Positions 8,550 through 17,378 of a stretch of 46,093 bases of DNA are shown piece by piece. Below the pieces are notes generated by a model that worked only from the letters and a program-made list of their open reading frames with translations, was not told the DNA's origin and made no database searches. Origin of the DNA: Sphingobium sp. CCH11-B1 (GTDB lineage: Bacteria; Pseudomonadota; Alphaproteobacteria; Sphingomonadales; Sphingomonadaceae); NCBI RefSeq assembly GCF_001556865.1, contig NZ_LSJY01000004.1:1-46093 (forward strand), in the 5' to 3' direction. The translations under genes and the position numbers were made by a program. Position 1 is the stretch's first letter, and each line of letters starts with the position of its first letter.

Positions 8550-8942
8550 TCACTTCGCGGCGTTGCGTTCCTTGCGCCGTGCCTTGGCGGCTTCGATCCC
8601 CCGGAATACGGTGGTCGTATTGCCCGCCCCGGCATAGAAGAGCACGAAGAGCGGCAGGAAATCCAGCTCCTCATCGGTGAATTCTTCGTTGATGAGGGCG
8701 CCGTTCATCTGGATCTCGACCAGATCGGCGCGGCCCAGCATGGCCGTGGCGCCCAGCACCAGCAAGCGCTTCTCTCGCATCGAGAAAATGTCGCTCGCCC
8801 ACAGATTGGCAAACTGATTACCGACGATTTCCTGGTTGAAGGACGATTCCCGATACGGGAGCGTCATTTCCGACGATCCCGGTCCGTAGACCTTGTCGAA
8901 GACTTCCAGCCCCTTCTGCCACTGCGCTTCGTCGATGCTCAT
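8550..8942 (-). CDS. Carboxymuconolactone decarboxylase (CMD)-family protein
   Basis: 130-residue protein matching the single-domain CMD/AhpD-like fold: a long N-terminal part with FNQEIVGNQFANLWA, then the core REKRLLVLGATAMLGRADL..., the EEFTDEELDFL helix and a C-terminal YAGAGNTTT. The core stretch normally carrying a conserved His before the GAL triplet reads EIQMNGAL, with Gln where many homologues have His, and no CxxC is present, so it is probably not a peroxidase; the reaction is unassigned. Its ATG overlaps the stop of the upstream dehydrogenase gene by 4 bases (ATGA), so the two are translationally coupled. Confidence 0.8.
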   Translation of the reverse strand: MSIDEAQWQKGLEVFDKVYGPGSSEMTLPYRESSFNQEIVGNQFANLWASDIFSMREKRLLVLGATAMLGRADLVEIQMNGALINEEFTDEELDFLPLFVLFYAGAGNTTTVFRGIEAAKARRKERNAAK

Positions 8943-9790
8943 GCCTTTTCTCCCATTACATTTTCCAAGCCCACGACCGTCTGATCGGTTCGGCGCGTCA
9001 ATTCGACCAAGGGCAGCGCGATGCCGTAGCTGCGCGCCAGATCGATGGCGGCATCCAGATCCTTGACCATCAGGCTGCGGGTATATTCGCGCACTGCCGC
9101 TTCCTGCTCGCTGGACGACGGATCGTCGCGCACCGCCAACATCAACGGTCCGCCGACGCTGTCCGAACTGGCGTCGATCACTTCCGCGAGCTGGCGGATA
9201 TCCACACCGGCATTGCGACACAGGACGGACGCTTCATAACCGGCGCGAAGGCAGCCGAAGACGATGACGTTGCGGGCGATCTTCGCGGCCATGCCCGCGC
9301 CGGGGCCACCCATATGCGCCACCAGCTTGGCAAAGCCGTCCAGCACCGGACGCACCTTTGCGATTGTTTCATCCGTACCGCCGACGAGGCAAACGAGGCC
9401 ATGCTCGCGGGATTTAGGGCCGCCCGTCACGCCGCAATCGACCAGTTCCACGCCTGCCGCGTCGGTCAGGGCGCGAATGGCGTCCAGATCCTCGATCGAG
9501 ACGGTCGCGACCAGCACCACGATCATGCCCGGTCGCGCGCGCGACAGCACGCCGTCGGGGCCTGACAGCACATCAATCGTCTGCTTTGCGTTGACGACGG
9601 CGATGATTACGACATCGGACTGCGCGGCCAGTTCCGCTGGACTGGCGACGACGGACGGCACGCCTTCCAGCATGTCGGCAGCGTCCGCGCGAATGTCGTA
9701 AACCGCAGCCAACTGCTGCGTCCGCGCAAGGCATATGGCGACGCCCGCGCCGATCTGCCCCAAGCCGATAACGCCTGCTCTTTCTTCCAT
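8939..9790 (-). CDS. NAD(P)-dependent dehydrogenase of the 3-hydroxyisobutyrate dehydrogenase family
   Basis: 283 residues; beta-hydroxyacid dehydrogenase architecture. The dinucleotide motif GLGQIGAG is at the N-terminus, the substrate-loop signature reads DCGVTGGP, and the catalytic Lys lies in GAGMAAKIARN. The family oxidises 3-hydroxy acids or reduces related imines and aldehydes; the specific substrate is unknown. The start at 9790 is preferred to the longer frame (to 9853) because GTGAGG directly precedes it and the Rossmann strand begins five residues in. It forms a two-gene operon with the CMD-family gene. A GCGGTC-N12-GACCGC dyad lies just upstream. Confidence 0.88.
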   Translation of the reverse strand: MEERAGVIGLGQIGAGVAICLARTQQLAAVYDIRADAADMLEGVPSVVASPAELAAQSDVVIIAVVNAKQTIDVLSGPDGVLSRARPGMIVVLVATVSIEDLDAIRALTDAAGVELVDCGVTGGPKSREHGLVCLVGGTDETIAKVRPVLDGFAKLVAHMGGPGAGMAAKIARNVIVFGCLRAGYEASVLCRNAGVDIRQLAEVIDASSDSVGGPLMLAVRDDPSSSEQEAAVREYTRSLMVKDLDAAIDLARSYGIALPLVELTRRTDQTVVGLENVMGEKA

Positions 9791-9818
9791 CCTCACGATC
9801 CTTTCCGCCGCTTGGTTC

Positions 9819-9842
9819 GCGGTCCTGTCATATCCAGACCGC
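9819..9842. promoter_or_regulatory. Inverted repeat GCGGTC-N12-GACCGC
   Basis: Arms at 9819-9824 and 9837-9842, centred about 40 bases upstream of the dehydrogenase start on the minus strand. It could be an operator; no binding factor can be named. Confidence 0.35.
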
Positions 9843-9918
9843 AAGGGTGGCATAGCCGGGGATGCGCCGTCTTCCCGTCAACTGCTGCGTGGCCGAACCT
9901 CGACAGATTTACCGTCTT

Positions 9919-11247
9919 TCACGACGCATTTGTTTCCAGCGGCAGATTTTTTGCGGCCAGGCAATAATGGAGAACCGCGATCAGGAGCACGGATGCCGAC
10001 AATTGCATACTCAGTTGCAGGCCGCTTGCCGATGCCGAGAGACAGGCGGGTGGCAGCGATGCCTTGCCCGAAACGAGGCAGTCGGCGGCATAATTGCCCT
10101 TATAGAGAAAGACAGCGAGGCGATCGCTGAGATAGCCCAACACCACCGATCCCAACCCCAGCCCGGCGACGGTCTGGCCGAAGGCATGAAGCGCCGCAGC
10201 CGACGCCCGCATGCGCGGTTCGACCAGCGATTGGGTGATGGTCATGATCGCAGGCGTGAAGGCGTAAAGCAGGGTGGTGGCGACAAAGAGAAAGGCGACC
10301 AGCAACCGCCAGTCCGATTGATGGATCGCCAGCAGATAGAAGGGCAGGGCCAGCCCCACCGCGATGGCAGGCGCCCACCCGCCCCAGCGTATGTCCCGCT
10401 GGATAAGCCGTCCGATCAGATAGCCGCCACTGACCTGTCCGACCATCGTCGCCAAACTGAACGACAGCGCGAACACGAGGCCCGCATGCGCCAGCGGGAG
10501 ATCGAACCGGCGAACCAGCAAGGGGATTAGGAACAGATTGGTGCCGAACCCCACCAGCCCGACGAAGCCGCTGCCAAAGGTCAGGTGCAGGAAGGCAGGC
10601 GAACGGGCGAGCCGCCGAAGCACCATGGCGAAGGGGGGCGTATCCGCACTCTGCCCGGCATCCTTCCGTTCAGGTTCGGGAATGGTCGCAACCAGTAGCA
10701 GCGCCAGCAGCAGGCCGGGCGCACCAACCGCCACGAGCGCAAGACGCCAGCCGAACGCCTGCGCCACTGCGCCGCCCGCGATCGCGGCGACGGCGCCGCC
10801 CAGTGGTACGCCTATCGCGATCAGCGAAAAGACGACCGCGCGGCGCCCGGCATCGAACCGGTCGGAAATCATGGAAACGAGCGCTGGCGTGAAGCCCGCT
10901 TCGCCTATGCCGACGCCCATGCGGCAGAGCAGCAGCTGGACATAGCTCCCCGCCGCGCCGGACAACGCGGTCATCAGCGACCAGAGCATGGTCACCACGG
11001 CAATGATCCGAACCCGGCTGTAGCGTTCGGCCAGCCGCGCCAGCGGGATGCCGAGCACGGCATAGAAGATGGAGAAGGCCAGCCCACCCAGCATGCCAAG
11101 CTGAAGATCGCTCAGGCGCAGGTCGTGGCGAATCGATTCGCCGACCACGGCGATGATCGTGCGATCGATGAAATTGAACATGTAGATCGCGCCCAGCAGC
11201 AGCAGGAACCATCTGTCGTGCGGCCGAAACCCGCCTGCGTCCTTCAT
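9919..11247 (-). CDS. MFS transporter
   Basis: 442-residue inner-membrane transporter with about 12 hydrophobic segments. TM1 contains MFNFIDRTIIAVV, close in pattern to the first MFS protein (Q-x-x-x-G-I-D-R-A-I-I-G). The loop 2-3 motif LARLAERYSRVRII and the TM4-5 stretch GVGIGEAGFTPALVS follow. ATG 11247 is chosen because GGGGGAGAGAGA sits just before it; the frame extends to 11367 without such a signal. It is divergent from the small secreted protein. Substrate unknown, likely an organic acid or pathway compound. Confidence 0.88.
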   Translation of the reverse strand: MKDAGGFRPHDRWFLLLLGAIYMFNFIDRTIIAVVGESIRHDLRLSDLQLGMLGGLAFSIFYAVLGIPLARLAERYSRVRIIAVVTMLWSLMTALSGAAGSYVQLLLCRMGVGIGEAGFTPALVSMISDRFDAGRRAVVFSLIAIGVPLGGAVAAIAGGAVAQAFGWRLALVAVGAPGLLLALLLVATIPEPERKDAGQSADTPPFAMVLRRLARSPAFLHLTFGSGFVGLVGFGTNLFLIPLLVRRFDLPLAHAGLVFALSFSLATMVGQVSGGYLIGRLIQRDIRWGGWAPAIAVGLALPFYLLAIHQSDWRLLVAFLFVATTLLYAFTPAIMTITQSLVEPRMRASAAALHAFGQTVAGLGLGSVVLGYLSDRLAVFLYKGNYAADCLVSGKASLPPACLSASASGLQLSMQLSASVLLIAVLHYCLAAKNLPLETNAS

Positions 11248-11310
11248 TCTCTCTCCCCCGCATCTGGCGGCTTTCATTCCATATGTGGGACAGATAGAAC
11301 AGATTCTTTT

Positions 11311-11322
11311 CGATATGTATCG
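11311..11322. repeat. Short palindrome CGATA-TG-TATCG
   Basis: Arms of 5 bases lie between the divergent MFS gene and the small secreted protein. It is a possible operator half-site pair but short enough to be chance. Confidence 0.25.
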
Positions 11323-11390
11323 GTTTTCTCTTGAAACCATAGTGGTACTGCGCCAACAGATCGCCATCTTCGATAAGGGAGTTTCAGCAT

Positions 11391-11663
11391 ATGAAGACGA
11401 TCATCATTGCGCTGGCCGGCCTGGGCCTGACCGCCCCTGCATTTGCCCAAGCGCCTGCGGTGAATCGCAACGAAGCGATCTACTCCGCCGACGGCACCAA
11501 AATCGGCAAGGTGGATCGCGTGCTGACGGCTGCCGACGGCGCCGTATCCGCCGTTCGCGTCATCTATCGTGGCAAGTTCATCTCGATCCCCGCCACCACA
11601 TTGACCGCAGGCGAGAAGGGCGTGACGACCAGCCTGTCGAATGCCGAGCTGAAGAAGCTGTGA
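11391..11663 (+). CDS. Small secreted protein, PRC-barrel-like
   Basis: 90 residues with a clear signal peptide (MKTIIIALAGLGLTAPAFA, cleaved near residue 20) and a ~70-residue mature part containing IYSADGTKIGKVDRVLTAADG and a later KFISIPATTL, a pattern like PRC-barrel domain proteins common in sphingomonads. It probably acts in the periplasm; the function is unknown. AAGGGAG lies 9 bases upstream of the ATG. It is unlikely to be part of the catabolic pathway and may be a housekeeping gene at the island border. Confidence 0.75.
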   Translation: MKTIIIALAGLGLTAPAFAQAPAVNRNEAIYSADGTKIGKVDRVLTAADGAVSAVRVIYRGKFISIPATTLTAGEKGVTTSLSNAELKKL

Positions 11664-11733
11664 CTCCTTTCCCTGCGGTCTTGACGGGCCGCGGGGCATG
11701 GACCCAAGACGCGCCTCCACTTAAAGCGGAGGC

Positions 11734-12363
11734 ATGAGCGCAAACCAGCAACAGCCTGCACGGACTTCACGGCGGGGTCGGCCACCACGATCCGAAGGCC
11801 CCGCGCTTGACCGCGCGCGGCTGATCGCAACGCTGCTGGATATGGCGCGGTCCGACGGGATCGAGGCGCTCAACATCCGACCTGTCGCGCAGCGGCTGGG
11901 TGTGTCCCCGCGCCTGCTCTACCATCATGTCCGCGACAAGGAGGCGATGCTCGCCCTGCTGACAGACGAGATATTGCGCGTCCGGATGCCTGACCTGTCG
12001 GCGCCCGACTGGGAAAGCCGCCTCCGCAGCATCGCCCGTGCGGTGCACATGGCCTATCGGGATTTTCCGGGCTCCGCCGCCTTCATCCTGTCACGCAGCG
12101 CGAACCGGCTGGAGCAGCCCAATGCGCTGACGATCCGCCGCGCCATATTCGAGGCGCTGGCCGAGGCCGGGCTGACGCAACAGCAAAGCGACGAGATGCT
12201 GGTGATCTTCTCCGTCATCGTGCTGGGGAACGTCGTCGTGTCGGAAAGCCTGGATGACAATGACGACCGGCTGGCGATGCAGCGCAATGTCGTGGAAGCC
12301 GCCCTCACCCGCGCGACCGACATGCTGCTCACCGCGATCCGTACCGTCGCGGGAGCAGCCTGA
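11734..12363 (+). CDS. TetR-family transcriptional regulator
   Basis: 209 residues. A basic N-terminal tail (RRGRPPRSEGP) precedes the TetR helix-turn-helix, NIRPVAQRLGVSPRLLYHHV at about 48-67; the C-terminal part is helical and presumably binds the effector. It converges on the VOC gene and therefore does not lie directly in front of an obvious target. Candidates are the flanking minus-strand operons; this is not resolved by the sequence. Confidence 0.88.
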   Translation: MSANQQQPARTSRRGRPPRSEGPALDRARLIATLLDMARSDGIEALNIRPVAQRLGVSPRLLYHHVRDKEAMLALLTDEILRVRMPDLSAPDWESRLRSIARAVHMAYRDFPGSAAFILSRSANRLEQPNALTIRRAIFEALAEAGLTQQQSDEMLVIFSVIVLGNVVVSESLDDNDDRLAMQRNVVEAALTRATDMLLTAIRTVAGAA

Positions 12364-12390
12364 GCTCCAGCCCCAGATTCAGCCCCAGAT

Positions 12391-12924
12391 TCAGCCGAGG
12401 TCGGCGATGGACCGGACGGGGCGATCGATCCCGTCCCACGCGCAATGAGCGGCGTGCATCCGGTCGAGCAATGCCTCCATTGCGGTAGAAATCTCCATCA
12501 GTTCGACATAGCCGCCATTGCCTTCGCGGGTATCGAACAACGCGAAACGCTCGCCCGACGGCATCCGGCCGCTGAAGGCCATGGCATAGCCCTCGCCGGA
12601 CAGCCGCGCCACGCCGTCGTCATAGGGAATGCGCAGCATGACATGATGATAGCCCTCACCATAACGGTCGAGCATTTCGGTGAAGACCGAAGGTCCGTCA
12701 TTGGTCTGCTGGAGCAGTTCGATCAGCAATCCGCCGGAAAAGCCGAACGCGACCTTCATCGCCACCTGCGTTGGCGCGCCGCGATAGATCTGGCCCGGCA
12801 GCACGGGCACGTCGAACACGAAAAACGGCCCCGCGCCCATGACCCGCGTCCAGTGATCCAAGGCAAGCTCCATGTCGCGCACCACCTGGCACAATTCCAG
12901 TATAGAGCCCTTGGGCTGCATCAT
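12391..12924 (-). CDS. VOC (glyoxalase/dioxygenase superfamily) protein
   Basis: 177-residue vicinal-oxygen-chelate-fold protein with paired beta-alpha-beta-beta-beta modules (ELCQVVRDMELALDHWTRVMG at the start, GYHHVMLRI in the second half). Metal-ligand candidates are H in YHHVML and Glu in YVELME. Such proteins include epimerases, isomerases and extradiol enzymes; no specific reaction is assigned. Its ATG overlaps the stop of the upstream DUF1214 gene (ATGATG), so it is the last gene of a coupled operon SDR-DUF1214-VOC. Confidence 0.82.
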   Translation of the reverse strand: MMQPKGSILELCQVVRDMELALDHWTRVMGAGPFFVFDVPVLPGQIYRGAPTQVAMKVAFGFSGGLLIELLQQTNDGPSVFTEMLDRYGEGYHHVMLRIPYDDGVARLSGEGYAMAFSGRMPSGERFALFDTREGNGGYVELMEISTAMEALLDRMHAAHCAWDGIDRPVRSIADLG

Positions 12925-14135
12925 GCATCTCCCCAGCTCGCGCCATGGGTTCGCAGGCCATGCTGGCGCGCGCGGTCCCGCAACTGCTGTCCCCGCGCGG
13001 CGATGTCGACCCGGGGCACCCTTGCGTCCAAGTCGCGATCAATGGCCACAAGATCGATGACGCGCACGTCGCGGATGAATCGGGCGGGATCGGCGCCGTC
13101 GGGTACGCCCTGCCAGCGCAGAAGCACCCAACCTTCTTCAAGGCCTGCCGTATCGATCCAGTTGGCGATGCCTGGATCGACGCCCGCCACCACATAGCTG
13201 ATCATGCCATCGGTCGCTGGCGTGACCTGAGCGCTGTTGAGGCTGACCAGGCGCAGCATCGGATCGGGGGAGATGGTCCACGGATCGGCAATCTGGATGC
13301 CGGTATAATAGCTGCCCGCCGGATCGATCGTCACCAGCAACCCCTGCCCTTCCCCAAGGGCGAAACGCCCGCCAGCCAGATAGCCCCAGCCCCCGTCGCG
13401 GCCATTGGGTCCGATCAGCCGGTTGGGTTCGGGATGACCGAGAAAATCATTCTTGAACCCCGACCAGAAGGCGACCCAGGCTGGCAGGTCGGCGACGACG
13501 GTCCGGGCGATCTCCTCCTCGTCGCGCGGACGCATGTCGGCTGGCGGATCGAGGCTATAGACCTGGATTCGTGCGCCCGGCTCGGTCCGTAAATGAGTCG
13601 CGCCGCCCTCCTGCGGGCCGACCGTCACAGTCACCTGCCCGTCGGCATCGCAGAAGGGCTTGAGTTGCTGGAGCGTCAGCGCGCCCAGATTGCGTCCCAG
13701 TCCCGCATGATGCGCCGGTTCGACCTCGGCCACGATGCTGAACTGCGGTGGATCGGCGGAAAAGCGGATGTCGACGGCATAGCGCCCGTCGCCGTCGATT
13801 GGAATCTCGCGGTTGAAATTGTCGGGATTGTCGATCGCCACCGCCGCGCCCGGATAGATATGGCCGAACCAGCGCCGCGGGGCATTGCTGATATTCCATA
13901 CGACCCTGGGATCGGCGGGATCGCCATTGGCTTCGCGCATGGCCAGTCCCAGCACCCACTGATCAAGCGCCCGATCCAGCCCCAACCGTCCGTCGAGCGC
14001 GCCTGCGAGCGGGTCCGCGAGCAGCATGAGGCGCGCTTCTTCGCGCGCGGCACGGATGTCAGGCCGTTCGATGAGGCGCAGCGCCAGCTTTTCCGCCGCT
14101 GCCTGATCGTCGGTCCAGAGAGGGTTCGCGGTCAT
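12921..14135 (-). CDS. DUF1214-type protein, cytoplasmic form
   Basis: 404 residues without a signal peptide. The C-terminal third carries a pattern seen again in the 18989-20302 protein: YYTGIQIADPWT, LVSLNSAQ, then DPGIANWIDTAGLEEGW and an RWQG motif, corresponding to YWSLILTNELYE, SSLNAAQ, DPGVHNWLDTSGY and RWFN. That pattern is characteristic of DUF1214 domains. The biochemical role is unknown. The start at 14135 is fixed by a 4-base ATGA overlap with the stop of the upstream SDR gene; the longer frame to 14339 is antisense-like within the SDR gene. Confidence 0.72.
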   Translation of the reverse strand: MTANPLWTDDQAAAEKLALRLIERPDIRAAREEARLMLLADPLAGALDGRLGLDRALDQWVLGLAMREANGDPADPRVVWNISNAPRRWFGHIYPGAAVAIDNPDNFNREIPIDGDGRYAVDIRFSADPPQFSIVAEVEPAHHAGLGRNLGALTLQQLKPFCDADGQVTVTVGPQEGGATHLRTEPGARIQVYSLDPPADMRPRDEEEIARTVVADLPAWVAFWSGFKNDFLGHPEPNRLIGPNGRDGGWGYLAGGRFALGEGQGLLVTIDPAGSYYTGIQIADPWTISPDPMLRLVSLNSAQVTPATDGMISYVVAGVDPGIANWIDTAGLEEGWVLLRWQGVPDGADPARFIRDVRVIDLVAIDRDLDARVPRVDIAARGQQLRDRARQHGLRTHGASWGDA

Positions 14136-14908
14136 GAAATGGTCCCCACCCGGCCGCCTTCGGTGAAGATGGTGCTGCCGGTCGTGTAGCTGGAACCATC
14201 CCCCGCCAGCAAGATCGCTGCGCCGACCGCCTCGTCCGCCGCGCCGAAACGCTTGATCGCGTTGCGCTCGGCAAGGCCCAGCCCTTTGTGGATCGCGGCC
14301 TCTTGCCCGTCCGGGCTCATCGATCCGACGCACAGGCAATTGATCCTGGTGTGCGGCGCCTGCGTCTTAGCCAACTCGCGCACCAGGAAAAGCAGCGCCG
14401 CCTTCGACACGCCATAGGCGACGGCGGGCGGGATCGGCGTGAAGCCGCCGCAGCTCTGGACCGAAATGATGCTGCCCTTGCCATGCGCCTTCATATCGGC
14501 CTCCGTCAGTTCGGTCAGACGCCAGGTCGCCATGACGTTGACGTCCATCGCTGTCTTCCAGACTTCATCCGTGTTCGCCCAGAGCCCGCCATCTGCGGCA
14601 TAGACGACGCCCGCCGCCGCATTGTTGAACACGATATGGATGGGACCGAAGGCGGCGCGCGCGCCCGCCACCAGCCGTTCAAGATCGCCCTTCTCGCCCG
14701 CGTCGGCGGCGATGGCGATCGCCCGGCCGCCGTCGCGAGCGTTGATCTCTGCCGCAATCCGGTCGAGCCGGTCCTGCGAGCGGGCCGAGAGAACCACGTT
14801 GGCGCCCAATTCGGCATAGGCCTTGGCGACATGTTCGCCGACGCCCGGCCCGACCCCGGTCAGGATGGCCGTGCGCCCGTCGAGGCGGAAACGGTCGAGA
14901 ACACTCAT
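14132..14908 (-). CDS. SDR-family oxidoreductase
   Basis: 258-residue short-chain dehydrogenase/reductase: TGVGPGVG cofactor motif at the N-terminus, NNAA in VFNNAAAGVV, the catalytic YGVSK, and a C-terminal GSTIFTEGG. The Arg after the second strand (VLSARSQDRL) favours NADP(H), an inference. Start at 14908 has TGGAG 8 bases upstream. It heads a coupled trio with the DUF1214 and VOC genes and follows the sulfotransferase by 25 bases, so all four may be one transcript. Likely an alcohol/ketone step on the pathway intermediate. Confidence 0.9.
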   Translation of the reverse strand: MSVLDRFRLDGRTAILTGVGPGVGEHVAKAYAELGANVVLSARSQDRLDRIAAEINARDGGRAIAIAADAGEKGDLERLVAGARAAFGPIHIVFNNAAAGVVYAADGGLWANTDEVWKTAMDVNVMATWRLTELTEADMKAHGKGSIISVQSCGGFTPIPPAVAYGVSKAALLFLVRELAKTQAPHTRINCLCVGSMSPDGQEAAIHKGLGLAERNAIKRFGAADEAVGAAILLAGDGSSYTTGSTIFTEGGRVGTIS

Positions 14909-14933
14909 GCTGGATACTCCAGAAGATAGGGGA

Positions 14934-16121
14934 TCAGGCGCGGTCGAACAGATGGCCGTAGCGCGCATAATAGTCGGCGAGCCGTCCATGCACCTCGCCC
15001 GGATCGATGCCGAACTGGTCGGGGCTGTGCCTGTGCTTACCGAGGCGGCTGGCGGCAGGATTGTTCGTCAGGAACTCCACGATGCGGTCACGATGGGGGT
15101 CGGTGAATGGCAGGCCGAACCGGTCGTAGATGCGCTCAATCGTCGCCATCGGGTCAGCGACGATATCGCGGTGGGCGAGGTCCAGGATGCGGCCCTCGAT
15201 CGCTGCATCGTTGGCACGGGCCTGCGTCGCTCGCGCCAACCCCGCGCACCAGGTATCGACGACCGAGCGGCCGATCGCCTGAAGATCATTGGCGCCGCCG
15301 ACCGCGGCCAAGAAGCCGGCGATCATGCTCGACAGCGAAGAAAGGGTCAGCACCGGATCGCGATGCGTCCACACCAGCATCGCGCCCGGATAGGTTTCCA
15401 CCAGGCCCGGCAGGTCCATGAGATGCTGCGGCGATTTCAGCGTCCAACGGCCCCTTGGCCCTTTCCACTGGAAGTGCTGGAGCATCCGCTTGTGGGTGCG
15501 ATATTGCCCTTCTGGCACGACGTCCTGCAGCCATCGGGCAAAGGCGGGCACGCCCAGTTCGGCCGGGAAATTGGTGCTGGCGAAATGCAGCATCATGCCA
15601 TGGTTGCACTCGCCCGGCTGGGTGCAATCCATCCGCTGGATGTCGGCCAGTTGCGGCGCGTGCTTCAGCCAGTTTTCATAGATGGCCTGCACCTGCGCGA
15701 TGCGCGGATCGCTGTCGAAACTGGATATTTCCGGCGCCGGCCAGGGGATATACCATTCCCATTCGCGCGGCGCCCGGGCCGCCGGATCGAGGCAAAGCAG
15801 GTCGTATGTGATCGTCGTCCCGGTGCGCGGCAGGCCGCAGACGATCAGCGGGTCGCCCACATCCTGCGCCACGATGTCAGGATGCAGCCGTTCGTCTTCG
15901 GCGAAGCGCAGCCGGGTTGCGAGCAGGCCGACGATTTTGTGATGCGCGGTCTCGCGTAACTGGGCGGACGGGTCCATCGCCTCGACTGCATCGACCAGCC
16001 GACGAAAGCCGGTCATGAAGGACAGGTCCGATCCAAAGTCCGACAGTCCGGTCACGGCGCGCGCTTCCGCGATCAGTGCATCGGCGGAAAGCGGCGCGCG
16101 CTCTGCGACAGCGCTTTTCAT
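14934..16121 (-). CDS. Sulfotransferase-family protein (PAPS-dependent type)
   Basis: 395 residues. The phosphosulfate-binding loop GLPRTGTT is at 96-103, and the 3'-phosphate-binding region shows WTHRDPVLTLSSL. This is the bacterial branch with an N-terminal helical domain containing TGLSDFGSD. It would transfer sulfate from PAPS to a hydroxyl group, or may have been recruited for another role; no PAPS-making genes are in the window. The start is taken at ATG 16121 (GAAGGG 6 bases before); the frame extends to a GTG at 16157 with a poor ribosome-binding site. A homologue lies at 23577-24866. Confidence 0.85.
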   Translation of the reverse strand: MKSAVAERAPLSADALIAEARAVTGLSDFGSDLSFMTGFRRLVDAVEAMDPSAQLRETAHHKIVGLLATRLRFAEDERLHPDIVAQDVGDPLIVCGLPRTGTTITYDLLCLDPAARAPREWEWYIPWPAPEISSFDSDPRIAQVQAIYENWLKHAPQLADIQRMDCTQPGECNHGMMLHFASTNFPAELGVPAFARWLQDVVPEGQYRTHKRMLQHFQWKGPRGRWTLKSPQHLMDLPGLVETYPGAMLVWTHRDPVLTLSSLSSMIAGFLAAVGGANDLQAIGRSVVDTWCAGLARATQARANDAAIEGRILDLAHRDIVADPMATIERIYDRFGLPFTDPHRDRIVEFLTNNPAASRLGKHRHSPDQFGIDPGEVHGRLADYYARYGHLFDRA

Positions 16122-16245
16122 GAATGCCCTTCGACCGGCCGCTGCCGCATGACTCACCTCTCCATTCTATTATTCCACACTGTATATTTATTGATTGGGG
16201 CATCGGTCAAGCGGGCAATTCGCTTTTACACGCAGCGGCCCGTTT

Positions 16246-17376
16246 TCAGGCCGCCTTGTCTTCCACCGGCGTTAGATTCTTCATGAAGGCTACGAAATCC
16301 GGTCCGAGTTCGGGGATAGGCAGCCCCAGCTTTTCAGCCAGATACAGGGTCATGAAATTGTCGTTGAGCGATTTGTTGGTCGCGGGGATATTGCCGATGC
16401 CGACCTGCCGGTCGAAGGCGCCCACGGCGACCAGCGCCATACGGAGCGCCGCAACGATGTCATAATAATCGAGATGCCCGGCCTTCTGGCCGCTTGCCGC
16501 TTCCCAGATGGCGATCGTCTCGTCCCTGGTCGGCAGGCCTTCCAGCCGAGTGATGCCGAAGCGACGGCCGAACAGATCGTCGAAATAGAGCCACCAGGCG
16601 AGGTCAAGCTCGGCCGGTCCCAGCGCCGCGAGTTCCCAGTCGATCAGCGCGTTGACCTGACCATCGGCGGAAAACATCACGTTCGATGGCGTGGGATCGC
16701 CCCACAGCACATTCACCCCCGCAACGGCCGGCATGTTGGCGCGCACATAGGCCATGGCTGCATCCACGATGGGCATGGCGCGGCCTCGGCCGGCCGCCTT
16801 GTGCCACGCTTCGAGCGCGCCGACATATTGATCAAGCCCTGGCTGCCCATTTTCAGGCTGGGCGAGAAATTCAAAGCCATCGCGCCAGTCGATCTTCGCC
16901 AGGCTGGCAAAGGCGTTGATGGCGTTCGTGAAGCTTTGCCGTCGCTGCGCCGGGCTCATCTCGACCAGCCAGCCCTCCAAATTATAGTTGGGCTTCTGCT
17001 TGGCGCATTCCCCTTCCACCTTGCCCATAACGAGGAAAGGCAGGCCGAGAATATCGGGGTCGAGATGCATGCCGATCCAGGGCGGGACGGGCAGGTCGCC
17101 CCGCGCATCGAGCGCCGCCATCATCTTGCCCTGTAGCGCCAGGCTGCTGCCGAACACCACTTCCAGGTCCATCGGTTGACGGCGAACCACGAGCGTCTGG
17201 CTCTGGGGACCGGCCGGATCGACATAGTCGACGTCGACGAAAAAGATGTCCGCCGAAAAGCCTGCGCCCAGCGTCACATCGAGCGGGCGAACGCGAATGT
17301 CGTGCCATTCGGGCTTTTCGCCCGCCAGCCAGTCTTGTAACTGGACGGTGAGACGATCGGGGGTCAGCAATTCCAT
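16246..17376 (-). CDS. APH-type phosphotransferase (ACAD10-like)
   Basis: 376-residue aminoglycoside-phosphotransferase-fold kinase. The nucleotide/catalytic loop WGDPTPSNVMF replaces the HGD form found in many kinases; WGD is also seen in acyl-CoA-dehydrogenase-associated members. The metal site follows in LIDWELAALGPAELDLAWW. Such proteins are often found with acyl-CoA metabolism and may phosphorylate hydroxyacyl-type intermediates; the substrate here is unknown. It starts 2 bases after the stop of the LLM gene, so the two are almost certainly co-translated. Confidence 0.85.
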   Translation of the reverse strand: MELLTPDRLTVQLQDWLAGEKPEWHDIRVRPLDVTLGAGFSADIFFVDVDYVDPAGPQSQTLVVRRQPMDLEVVFGSSLALQGKMMAALDARGDLPVPPWIGMHLDPDILGLPFLVMGKVEGECAKQKPNYNLEGWLVEMSPAQRRQSFTNAINAFASLAKIDWRDGFEFLAQPENGQPGLDQYVGALEAWHKAAGRGRAMPIVDAAMAYVRANMPAVAGVNVLWGDPTPSNVMFSADGQVNALIDWELAALGPAELDLAWWLYFDDLFGRRFGITRLEGLPTRDETIAIWEAASGQKAGHLDYYDIVAALRMALVAVGAFDRQVGIGNIPATNKSLNDNFMTLYLAEKLGLPIPELGPDFVAFMKNLTPVEDKAA

Positions 17377-17378
17377 GA

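Noticed and set aside
12368..12391. Two tandem 12-base copies (CAGCCCCAGATT) at the TetR/VOC convergent end
   Set aside because: Too short to call a repeat element; likely a local duplication.
16246..17376. WGD in the phosphotransferase as a dead kinase
   Set aside because: WGD in place of HGD is found in acyl-CoA-associated APH proteins, so it is not clear evidence of inactivity.
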